5,599 nucleotides of DNA from Clostridia bacterium (GCA_017533545.1 JAFXHW010000163.1:1-5599), one strand, 5' to 3'. Positions 1-5,000 are shown, numbered from the stretch's first letter. Notes: a model not told the origin generated them from the letters alone. Numbers and translations are program-made.

Positions 1-1
1 C

Positions 2-403
2 CGTCCCCTTCTCGGAATATGCCTCGGAATGCAGCTTTTGTTTGACAAAAGCTACGAGGGAGGCGAAAACGAGGGCTTGGGACTTATATCGGGCGAGGTA
101 ATTAAGCTTCGCGCATATGAATCGAGCCGCGACTTTAAGATTCCCCACATGGGTTGGAATTCTCTTGATATTCGAGAAAATCAGCCGCTGTATCGCAAAA
201 TCGATCAAGGAAAGTGCGTTTACTTTGTCCATTCATTCAAGTGCGTGCCCACCGATGAATCTGACATCGCCGCCACAACCGATTACGGCGAAAAAATATG
301 CGCATCGGTACACCGCGGCAACGTCTACGGCTGCCAATTCCATCCCGAAAAGAGCGGTCAGGACGTGGGACTTAAAATTTTAAAGAATTTTGTTTCTCTT
401 TGA
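2..403 (+). CDS. hisH: Imidazole glycerol phosphate synthase, glutaminase subunit HisH (5' end missing)
   Basis: This is the glutaminase half of imidazole glycerol phosphate synthase. It hydrolyses glutamine and passes ammonia to HisF for the fifth step of histidine synthesis in the cytoplasm. The frame is open from base 2, so the gene starts outside the window. The internal ATG at 29 is not the start, because it lies inside the class I amidotransferase nucleophile motif GICLGMQ (catalytic Cys codon 20-22). The other two members of the triad are seen in QFHPEKSG (His 341-343, Glu 347-349). About 133 residues are present; the family is about 200 long and the nucleophile normally sits near residue 75-85, so roughly 70-80 residues are missing. 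The gene ends 47 bp before hisA and belongs to the same operon. Its identity is secure from the motifs and the neighbours. Confidence 0.96.
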   Translation, partial: RPLLGICLGMQLLFDKSYEGGENEGLGLISGEVIKLRAYESSRDFKIPHMGWNSLDIRENQPLYRKIDQGKCVYFVHSFKCVPTDESDIAATTDYGEKICASVHRGNVYGCQFHPEKSGQDVGLKILKNFVSL

Positions 404-425
404 CGATTAAACAGACGATTAAACA
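402..425 (+). repeat. 12-bp perfect tandem duplication at the hisH stop
   Basis: The 12-mer GACGATTAAACA occurs twice in direct succession (402-413 and 414-425). The first copy begins inside the hisH stop codon. It looks like a slippage duplication that lengthened the hisH-hisA spacer. No function is evident. Confidence 0.8.
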
Positions 426-450
426 AACGTAATCTGTGAGGTAAGTTGAT

Positions 451-1188
451 ATGATAGTTATTCCCGCAATAGATATTCTCGGCGGAAGCTGTGTGCGACT
501 TGTGCGCGGCGAGTACGGAACTGCATCGAAGGTTGCTCCCGATCCGCTTGAAACCGCCCTTTATTTCCGTTCCTGCGGTGCCAAATACGTCCACATGGTC
601 GACCTTGACGGCGCGCGCGAGGGCAAGACGGTAAATGCCGAGCTTATTTGCCACGTTGCACGCTATGCAGGAGTGAAGATCGAGCTTGGCGGCGGCATCC
701 GCGACCTTGATACGATAGAATATTACCTTTCAAACGGCATTTCCCGCTGCATTTTGGGCTCGGTCGCTCTGCAGAATCCCGCGCTTGTGCGCGAGGCTGT
801 AAAAAAGTACGGCGACAAGATCGCCGTCGGAATCGATGCGAAAAATCGCCGCGTTGCGGTTTCGGGCTGGACTGTCAACTCCGACATGGACTACATCCGA
901 TTCGCCCGCATGATGCGCGACGAGGGTGTTGACAACATCATCTTTACCGACATCGACCGCGACGGCACTCAGACGGGTGCGAATCTCGAGCAGCTCGGCG
1001 AACTTACAAAGGCAGTTTCCTGCAAGATCACTGCAAGCGGAGGTGTCAACGACATGAACGACATCAAGCGTCTTTGCGAAATGGACGTATACGGTGCCAT
1101 CGTCGGCAAGGCAATCTATGCCGGATCGCTCGATCTGCTTGAGGCCATCAACTACACCCGCGATATTGCGAAGGACGAGGAAGAATAA
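451..1188 (+). CDS. hisA: Phosphoribosylformimino-5-aminoimidazole carboxamide ribotide isomerase HisA
   Basis: This cytoplasmic (beta/alpha)8-barrel enzyme performs the Amadori isomerisation of ProFAR to PRFAR, the fourth step of histidine synthesis. The 245-residue length is normal. The start MIVIPAIDILGG carries the general base Asp8. GIDAKN places the second catalytic Asp at 129. The TDIDRDGT motif (about 166-173) and the C-terminal phosphate-binding loops ITASGGV (about 193-199) and VGKAIY (about 218-223) are all present, and the N-terminal half has the matching LGGGIR loop (79-84). The ATG at 451 is preceded by a GAGGT ribosome binding site about 8 bases upstream. The gene is followed after three bases by hisF. 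HisA and HisF are homologous barrels; the PAIDI start and the operon order assign this one to HisA. Nothing is truncated or unusual. Confidence 0.98.
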   Translation: MIVIPAIDILGGSCVRLVRGEYGTASKVAPDPLETALYFRSCGAKYVHMVDLDGAREGKTVNAELICHVARYAGVKIELGGGIRDLDTIEYYLSNGISRCILGSVALQNPALVREAVKKYGDKIAVGIDAKNRRVAVSGWTVNSDMDYIRFARMMRDEGVDNIIFTDIDRDGTQTGANLEQLGELTKAVSCKITASGGVNDMNDIKRLCEMDVYGAIVGKAIYAGSLDLLEAINYTRDIAKDEEE

Positions 1189-1191
1189 GCA

Positions 1192-1956
1192 ATGTTAGCA
1201 AAACGCATTATTCCCTGCCTCGACGTCAAGGACGGACGCGTCGTCAAGGGAGTAAATTTCGTAAATCTGCGCGATGCGGGCGATCCCGTTGATTGCGCGA
1301 GAGTATACAACGAGCAGGGGGCTGACGAGATCACCTTTCTCGACATCACCGCCACCCATGAAAAGCGGCGCACGATCGTCGACGTAGTCGAGCGTGTGGC
1401 AAAAGAGGTATTTATGCCCCTCACCGTTGGCGGAGGTATCCGCACGGTTGACGATTTCCGCGAGATACTTCTCTCAGGAGCAGACAAGGTCGGCGTAAAC
1501 TCGGCCGCAGTTGCAAATCCCTCACTTATAGGAGAGGCCGCCGACAAATTCGGCTCGCAGTGTGTGGTTGTCGCCATCGATGCAAAGCGATGCGAAGATT
1601 GCCCCAGCGGATTTGCCGTTTACGTTGCGGGCGGACGCAAAAATACAGGAATTGATGCCCTTTGGTGGGCCAAAGAGGTCGAGCGTCTCGGCGCGGGCGA
1701 GATACTGCTTACGTCCATGGATGCTGACGGCACCAAAAACGGATTTGATATTCCGCTTACAAAAATGATAACCGACGTGCTGAACATTCCCGTGATCGCA
1801 TCAGGCGGTGGAGGCGCAAAAAGCCATTTCTACGACGTTTTTGCCGATGCTCATGCCGATGCCGCACTTGCCGCCACACTGTTTCACTATCGCGAGTTGA
1901 GTGTAGGCGAAGTAAAGGATTATCTTGCCGAACGAGGCATTGAGGTGAGAAGATGA
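1192..1956 (+). CDS. hisF: Imidazole glycerol phosphate synthase, cyclase subunit HisF
   Basis: HisF is the cyclase partner of HisH. It uses the ammonia channelled from HisH to convert PRFAR into imidazole glycerol phosphate and AICAR, linking histidine and purine synthesis. The 254-residue barrel has the typical start [20 protein letters not shown] with catalytic Asp11, and the second catalytic Asp130 in VVAIDAK. The phosphate loops TVGGGIR (about 78-84) and IASGGGG are present. The insertion [19 protein letters not shown] and the motif [15 protein letters not shown] look like versions I associate with clostridial HisF (from memory). It starts three bases after hisA, so translational coupling is likely; a GAGGAA stretch in the end of hisA can serve as the ribosome binding site. 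Its stop overlaps the hisI start by four bases (ATGA). Confidence 0.98.
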   Translation: MLAKRIIPCLDVKDGRVVKGVNFVNLRDAGDPVDCARVYNEQGADEITFLDITATHEKRRTIVDVVERVAKEVFMPLTVGGGIRTVDDFREILLSGADKVGVNSAAVANPSLIGEAADKFGSQCVVVAIDAKRCEDCPSGFAVYVAGGRKNTGIDALWWAKEVERLGAGEILLTSMDADGTKNGFDIPLTKMITDVLNIPVIASGGGGAKSHFYDVFADAHADAALAATLFHYRELSVGEVKDYLAERGIEVRR

Positions 1957-2300
1957 AGATATACGAAAAGAATTTGTCGGATTTTTTCAAAAAATCCGAT
2001 CTGATCCCCGCAATCGTTCAGGCGCACGACACAAATGCCGTGCTCATGCTTGCATATATGGACGAAGAGTCGCTTCGCCGCACTCTTGAAAGCGGCACGA
2101 CCTGGTTTTACAGCCGCTCACGTCAATGCTATTGGAACAAGGGCGCGACATCGGGTCACTTCCAATATGTAAAATCGATCGACTATGACTGTGACGACGA
2201 CACTCTGCTCGTCAAAGTCGAACAGGTCGGTGCGGCCTGCCACACGGGCGAATATTCCTGCTTTCACAATCCGCTCTATATCTGCGACGAAACAAAATAA
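1953..2300 (+). CDS. hisI: Phosphoribosyl-AMP cyclohydrolase HisI
   Basis: HisI opens the adenine ring of phosphoribosyl-AMP, the third step of histidine synthesis, using zinc and magnesium. The 115-residue protein is a stand-alone cyclohydrolase and is not fused to HisE. Visible motifs are MLAYMDEES (32-40), [20 protein letters not shown] (50-69), the metal-binding DCDDD cluster (Asp79, 81, 83 with Cys80), and [12 protein letters not shown] with Cys96 and Cys103 as further zinc ligands. The ATG overlaps the hisF stop as ATGA, which supports this start and indicates coupled translation. The hisE gene follows after 24 bases. A separate hisI and hisE arrangement is common in Clostridia, whereas enterobacteria have a fused hisIE. 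Confidence 0.97.
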   Translation: MKIYEKNLSDFFKKSDLIPAIVQAHDTNAVLMLAYMDEESLRRTLESGTTWFYSRSRQCYWNKGATSGHFQYVKSIDYDCDDDTLLVKVEQVGAACHTGEYSCFHNPLYICDETK

Positions 2301-2324
2301 CCTTCTTGAAAGGAATACGATACA

Positions 2325-2678
2325 ATGACAGACAAAAACACAACCGACGTTATAGCTAAGCTTTACGACGTAATAAACGATCGCCGTCAGAATCCTGCCG
2401 AGGGTTCTTACACCTGCTACCTTTTTGAAAAAGGTATCGACAAGATACTCAAAAAGGTGGGCGAGGAATGTTCCGAAACAATCATTGCCGCAAAAAATGC
2501 CAAGGTCAGCGGCAACAATGAAGAGCTGACACTTGAGATATGCGATCTTATTTACCATCTTCTCGTTTTGATGAACGAATCAGATCTTCCCCTTGAAAAG
2601 ATCACTGCCGAGCTTAGCGAAAGAGCCAAAAAAACGGGCAATTTAAAGCAGTTTAAAACAGTTGACAAAAACACCTGA
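2325..2678 (+). CDS. hisE: Phosphoribosyl-ATP pyrophosphatase HisE
   Basis: HisE removes pyrophosphate from phosphoribosyl-ATP, the second step of histidine synthesis, and hands the product to HisI. The all-alpha MazG-like fold is recognised by KKVGEECSETIIAAKN (43-58; EExxE at Glu47, 48, 51) and by ExxD in EICDLIYHLLVL (Glu71, Asp74), which together bind magnesium. GSYTCYLFEKGIDKILKK (27-44) is the usual HisE lead-in. The 117-residue length fits a stand-alone HisE. The AAAGGA ribosome binding site at 2309-2314 lies 10 bases before the ATG. This is the last gene of the operon, followed 14 bases later by a strong terminator hairpin. Confidence 0.96.
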   Translation: MTDKNTTDVIAKLYDVINDRRQNPAEGSYTCYLFEKGIDKILKKVGEECSETIIAAKNAKVSGNNEELTLEICDLIYHLLVLMNESDLPLEKITAELSERAKKTGNLKQFKTVDKNT

Positions 2679-2692
2679 TAAAAAAGCATAAC

Positions 2693-2726
2693 AAAGGATA
2701 CCGATTTTCGGTATCCTTTTCTTTTT
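2693..2726 (+). terminator. Intrinsic terminator of the his operon
   Basis: A perfect 12-bp stem (AAAGGATACCGA, 2693-2704, pairing with 2708-2719) closes a TTT loop. It runs into a T-rich tract, TTTTCTTTTT (2717-2726). Its position 14 bases after the hisE stop marks the end of the histidine transcription unit and separates it from the recombinase unit. Confidence 0.93.
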
Positions 2727-2728
2727 GG

Positions 2729-2756
2729 GAATATTTTACTAAAAAAGGGAGATAAT
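2729..2756 (+). promoter_or_regulatory. Candidate forespore (sigma-F/sigma-G type) promoter of the small ORF-recombinase unit
   Basis: GAATA (2729-2733) resembles the sigma-F/G -35 element. After 14 bases comes GGAGATAAT (2748-2756), which fits the sigma-F-type -10 pattern GGnnAnAnT. The sigG promoter on the other side of the module has almost the same -10 (GGTGATAATA) with a 15-base spacer. A start site near 2763 would leave a leader of about 15 bases containing the ribosome binding site. No sigma-A promoter with acceptable spacing is seen in this 50-base gap. The match rests on short degenerate motifs, so it remains an inference. Confidence 0.42.
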
Positions 2757-2774
2757 CACCGAAAAGAGGTGATT
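2754..2774 (+). promoter_or_regulatory. Inverted repeat overlapping the ribosome binding site of the small ORF
   Basis: AATCACC (2754-2760) and GGTGATT (2768-2774) form a perfect 7-bp inverted repeat around a 7-base spacer. The right arm contains most of the Shine-Dalgarno sequence AGAGGTGAT (2765-2773), which lies 5 bases before the ATG at 2778. In a transcript starting upstream it would hide the ribosome binding site. If transcription starts near 2763 from the candidate promoter, the left arm is not transcribed, and the repeat would act only as a DNA operator or have no role. Confidence 0.45.
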
Positions 2775-2777
2775 TGA

Positions 2778-2939
2778 ATGAACGTAACCCGCTATGTAAA
2801 CGGAAACAAGATCAAAAGCGAACAGCTTCGCTCCATAGTTATCGGAAAAACTCTCAGCGAAAGCATTGAACAATCGGTGAGGGGTGTGCGTCTGAAAATA
2901 CGTCGATCGCAGGCTGTCGGCGAAAATAAAGGTCAATGA
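2778..2939 (+). CDS. Small basic protein of 53 residues coupled to the recombinase (unknown function)
   Basis: The frame runs from ATG 2778 to TGA 2937-2939 and encodes 53 residues, starting MNVTRYVNGNKIKSEQLRSI and ending AVGENKGQ. It is preceded by a strong Shine-Dalgarno sequence (AGAGGTGAT, 2765-2773), and its stop overlaps the recombinase start by four bases (ATGA). Those two signals are the reason to call it a real gene despite its size. The protein is hydrophilic with a basic C-terminal half (VRGVRLKIRRSQ, about 35-44), no membrane segment and no signal peptide. I do not recognise the family. Because it is translated together with a large serine recombinase, a role as directionality factor, accessory DNA-binding protein or regulator is possible, but this is inference from position only. 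It could also be merely a leader cistron that couples translation. Confidence 0.72.
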   Translation: MNVTRYVNGNKIKSEQLRSIVIGKTLSESIEQSVRGVRLKIRRSQAVGENKGQ

Positions 2940-4294
2940 CAAAGCCTTACGCTGCGCTTTACGTACGTGTTTCGACCGATGCCCAGCGCGAGGAAGGATA
3001 CTCCATTGATGCGCAAAAAGAGATGCTGGAGGCTTATTGCAAATCAAAGCTGATATCCGACTACGGCTTCTACATCGACGGCGGTTTTTCAGGCAGCTCG
3101 GTCGACCGTCCCGAAATACAAAGGCTGATCGCCGACGTCAAAAATGGCAATATATCGTGCGTGGTAGTATACAAGCTCGACCGACTGTCGCGAAGCCAGA
3201 AGGATACGCTGTATCTTATAGAGGACGTTTTCAACCCTCACGGGGTAGGCTTTGTGTCGCTCAACGAAAACATGGACACCTCAACGCCCATCGGACGCGC
3301 GATGGTGGGAATAATGTCTGCCTTTGCTCAGCTTGAGCGAGAAACGATACGCGAGCGCACCCGTATGGGAATGCGTGAGCGGGTCAAGGAGGGACTCTGG
3401 CCGGGAGGGGGTAAAATCCCCTTCGGATACGATTACGACCGAAAGCGGGGCATTCTCGTGCCAAACGAGGACGCCCAAAAGGTAAAAAAGATATACGAGC
3501 TGTATCTGTCGGGCTACTCATTTTTGCGTATATCCCGAATTCTCTGCCTTTCTGAGCATCAGGCACAGCAGATAATGCTTCGAAAGACGAACACCGGCAA
3601 GATCGTCTACAACGGCACGGAATACGACGGACAGCACAAGGCCATCATTGATACCGAAACATACAATCGCGCAATAGAGCTTTATAAGAAGCGCTCACGT
3701 GCCGCTTTGACAACGTCACGCTCTCTGCTTGCGGGATTGCTCGTCTGCGGCGTTTACGGTCACAAGATGCGCTATCAGAAATGGGGTGACAAAGGATACA
3801 AGATATACTGCTATTCGCAGGACAGCTCGAAAAGACATATCGGAGGTGACGTTCGGTGCTCTAACGGCAAGGTATGGGCCGACGAGATCGAGCGCATTGT
3901 TGTAGGCGATCTTTTCGAGATAGCATCCAAGCGCGTGTCCGATGAAGGCGATACAAAAGAAGACAGCGCCCTCACTCTGCTTAAAAGCCGAAAGGCATCG
4001 CTTGAAAAGCGGCTGAAAAATCTCTATCTTTTATATTCGGACAGTGAGGAGGACACGATTTTAGAGTTGATCAAAGACACCCGCAAGGAAATGGCACGAA
4101 TTGACGAGGAGATCGAGCGAATTGAGGAAAACGAACGCAATGCCGTCGATTCGGTCTCGGCGGCCGCCGAGATCGCGGGACTGGGCGATGCCTGGCAGTA
4201 CATGACACATGAGGAAAGGCAATCGATAATTCGGCGTGCTATCGAAAAGATCGTTATAACACACGATCGGGTGGAAATATTCTATTCGTTTTAA
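2936..4294 (+). CDS. Large serine recombinase (SpoIVCA/integrase-like)
   Basis: This is a site-specific DNA recombinase of the large serine family, 452 residues. The N-terminal resolvase domain (about 4-150) shows YVRVSTDAQ with nucleophile Ser13 and Arg11, the YKLDRLSRS motif (79-87) with catalytic arginines, and the MSAFAQLERETIRERTRMGM segment leading into helix E. The recombinase DNA-binding domain follows (about 155-250, IPFGYDYD to ETYNRAIELY). Then comes a zinc-ribbon region (about 265-310), in which Cys271, Cys292 and Cys308 are visible but the usual second Cys of CxxC is Tyr274. A charged coiled coil (about 345-400) and a typical C-terminal end, EERQSIIRRAIEKIVI, complete the protein. 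It is full length and looks intact. Translation is coupled to the preceding small gene. It points towards, and ends about 20 bp from, the point where sigG is interrupted, an arrangement resembling spoIVCA beside the split sigK gene. It may equally be an integrase of an integrated element. Confidence 0.95.
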   Translation: MTKPYAALYVRVSTDAQREEGYSIDAQKEMLEAYCKSKLISDYGFYIDGGFSGSSVDRPEIQRLIADVKNGNISCVVVYKLDRLSRSQKDTLYLIEDVFNPHGVGFVSLNENMDTSTPIGRAMVGIMSAFAQLERETIRERTRMGMRERVKEGLWPGGGKIPFGYDYDRKRGILVPNEDAQKVKKIYELYLSGYSFLRISRILCLSEHQAQQIMLRKTNTGKIVYNGTEYDGQHKAIIDTETYNRAIELYKKRSRAALTTSRSLLAGLLVCGVYGHKMRYQKWGDKGYKIYCYSQDSSKRHIGGDVRCSNGKVWADEIERIVVGDLFEIASKRVSDEGDTKEDSALTLLKSRKASLEKRLKNLYLLYSDSEEDTILELIKDTRKEMARIDEEIERIEENERNAVDSVSAAAEIAGLGDAWQYMTHEERQSIIRRAIEKIVITHDRVEIFYSF

Positions 4295-4310
4295 TATATT
4301 ACTCTGCCCT

Positions 4311-4354
4311 TTTTTCACCATCGTCCGTTCATTGGCACGGCGTAGGTGGAAAAT
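4311..4354. other. Putative recombinase attachment site at the sigG break
   Basis: An imperfect dyad is centred near 4332/4333, exactly where the SigG frame leaves the family sequence. The left arm CACCATCGTCCGT (4316-4328) and the right arm ACGGCGTAGGTG (4337-4348) pair with one base offset and a few mismatches, and T-rich and A-rich flanks extend the symmetry. The central sequence on the minus strand is CCAATGAA, which includes AATGA. Imperfect inverted half-sites around a short core are usual for large serine recombinases. Assignment as an attL/attR-type site is inference from the symmetry, the broken gene and the adjacent recombinase. Confidence 0.55.
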
Positions 4355-4620
4355 TTGACGTCAAGAGTGGTATCAAAATTGTCTATCGCCTTTATAAGTC
4401 CCACACATCCCACCTGAAAAAGATCGTCAGGGTTTTCCCCACGGCTGATAAATCGCTGTATAATGCTGAGAACAAGCTTTAAATTTCCGTCAATGAGCCT
4501 GTCGCGCGCCTTTGTATCTCCGTCTTTTGTCCTTCTTAAAAGCTCGGACTTTTCTTCATCGCTGAGAGTGGTCAGCTTTGCGGTATTTATACCGCAAATT
4601 TCAACTTTTCCGTAAAACAT
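4315..4620 (-). pseudogene. sigG: 5' part of forespore sigma factor gene sigG, interrupted after the TYAVPM motif
   Basis: The encoded 101 residues begin MFYGKVEICGINTAKL, the N-terminal signature of RNA polymerase sigma-G, the late forespore sigma factor of endospore formers. They continue through region 2: RLIDGNLKLVLSIIQRF (41-57), DDLFQVGCVGLIKAIDNFD (65-83) and VKFSTYAVPM (88-97), the core-binding and early -10-recognition part. After Met97 the family continues IIGEIRRYLRDNN; here the frame reads NGRW and stops. Regions 3 and 4 and about 155-160 residues are missing. No frameshift or internal stop occurs before the break, so the fragment does not look decayed. ATG 4620 is chosen by homology, although it has no clear ribosome binding site. 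A TTG at 4695, 10 bases after GGAGA (4706-4710), would add 25 residues. It could be a programmed split gene, a fixed disruption, or a region-2-only protein. Confidence 0.85.
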
Positions 4621-4720
4621 AATTATAAAAACGGCACAGATCGATAAATAATGCTGTCGATTTGTCCGCAGACCTTTCGGATATGATTTTCTCAAATAAT
4701 AGATTTCTCCATTGCAGTTA

Positions 4721-4750
4721 TATTATCACCTGACAGTCTGACTTTAATAC
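4721..4750 (-). promoter_or_regulatory. Sigma-F-type promoter of sigG
   Basis: Read on the minus strand, GTATT (4750-4746) is followed after 15 bases by GGTGATAATA (4730-4721). This closely fits the sigma-F -35 (GYATA) and -10 (GGnnAnAnTA) patterns. In Bacillus, sigG is first transcribed by sigma-F and then by itself, so this is the expected promoter class. Transcription would begin near 4714, leaving a leader of about 95 bases before the ATG at 4620. A short ATCGA/TCGAT stem is possible in that leader. Confidence 0.62.
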
Positions 4751-4763
4751 GCGAGGAATTTTT

Positions 4764-4801
4764 AAAAATAAATGCCGTTTTTTTGAACAAAAATAGCGGC
4801 A
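4764..4801 (-). terminator. Terminator-like hairpin between the tRNA promoter and the sigG promoter
   Basis: TGCCG (4773-4777) and CGGCA (4797-4801) are inverted repeats, extended by T-rich and A-rich stretches with a bulge. On the minus strand the hairpin is followed by TTTATTTTT (4772-4764). It could stop transcription coming from the regulator genes before it reaches sigG. The lower stem is A/T-rich, so the call is moderate. Confidence 0.4.
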
Positions 4802-4842
4802 AAAAAGATGGAATATTTTTTCGACTTTTTTTGAAAAACGTA

Positions 4843-4871
4843 TTGACAAAACTGATTTTACATGCTATAAT
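4843..4871 (+). promoter_or_regulatory. Consensus sigma-A promoter of tRNA-Leu
   Basis: A perfect TTGACA (4843-4848) and a perfect TATAAT (4866-4871) are separated by 17 bases. A TGC directly before the -10 also makes it an extended -10 promoter. Transcription should begin near 4878, 30 bases before the mature tRNA. This strength is typical of stable-RNA promoters. Confidence 0.95.
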
Positions 4872-4907
4872 ATCAAGCGTTGAGCCGATAAGGCAACAGA
4901 CAAATAT

Positions 4908-4992
4908 GCGGAAGTGGCGGAACTGGCAGACGCGCACGTTTGAGGGGCGTGTGGTTCACACCGTACGGGTTCAAGTCCCGTTTTCCGCACCA
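4908..4992 (+). tRNA. tRNA-Leu (anticodon GAG)
   Basis: The acceptor stem GCGGAAG (4908-4914) pairs with TTTCCGC (4982-4988), with one G-T pair, followed by discriminator A and an encoded CCA (4990-4992). The anticodon stem CACGT/GCGTG (4935-4939, 4947-4951) holds the loop TTGAGGG with anticodon GAG at 4942-4944, which reads CUC and CUU leucine codons. The T arm is ACGGG-TTCAAGT-CCCGT (4965-4981). A long variable arm (about 4952-4964) and the D-arm sequence GTGGCGGAACTGGCAGACGC fit a class II leucine tRNA. The gene is complete and stands alone between its own promoter and terminator. Confidence 0.97.
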
Positions 4993-5000
4993 AACAGTAG

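Noticed and set aside
358..654. Antisense open frames over the his genes and the recombinase (for example 358-654, 1152-1577, 2118-2558, 2739-3047, 3281-3566)
   Set aside because: All lie opposite or out of frame with well-identified genes, have no ribosome binding signals, and give low-complexity or unfamiliar protein sequence. They are shadows.
2735..4330. The small ORF and recombinase as a compact 1.6-kb insertion within sigG
   Set aside because: If this segment alone had inserted into sigG, the 3' half of sigG should lie just left of about 2735. That position holds the his terminator and hisE, with no sigma-factor sequence.
4621..4640. TATAATT directly before the sigG ATG as a sigma-A -10 box
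   Set aside because: No acceptable -35 lies at 16-18 bases, and the start codon would be too close to the transcription start. The sigma-F-type promoter at 4721-4750 explains expression better.
4692..4937. Minus-strand open frame of about 81 codons upstream of sigG
   Set aside because: It reads antisense through the tRNA promoter, the terminator-like hairpin and the sigG promoter, and resembles no protein. Its last codons (MEKSII) could be a tiny upstream ORF before sigG, but that ATG has no ribosome binding site.
4908..4992. tRNA-Leu as the integration site of the recombinase element
   Set aside because: The tRNA is complete, has its own promoter and terminator, and no duplicate of its 3' end was seen in the window. 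The dyad beside the recombinase lies in sigG instead.
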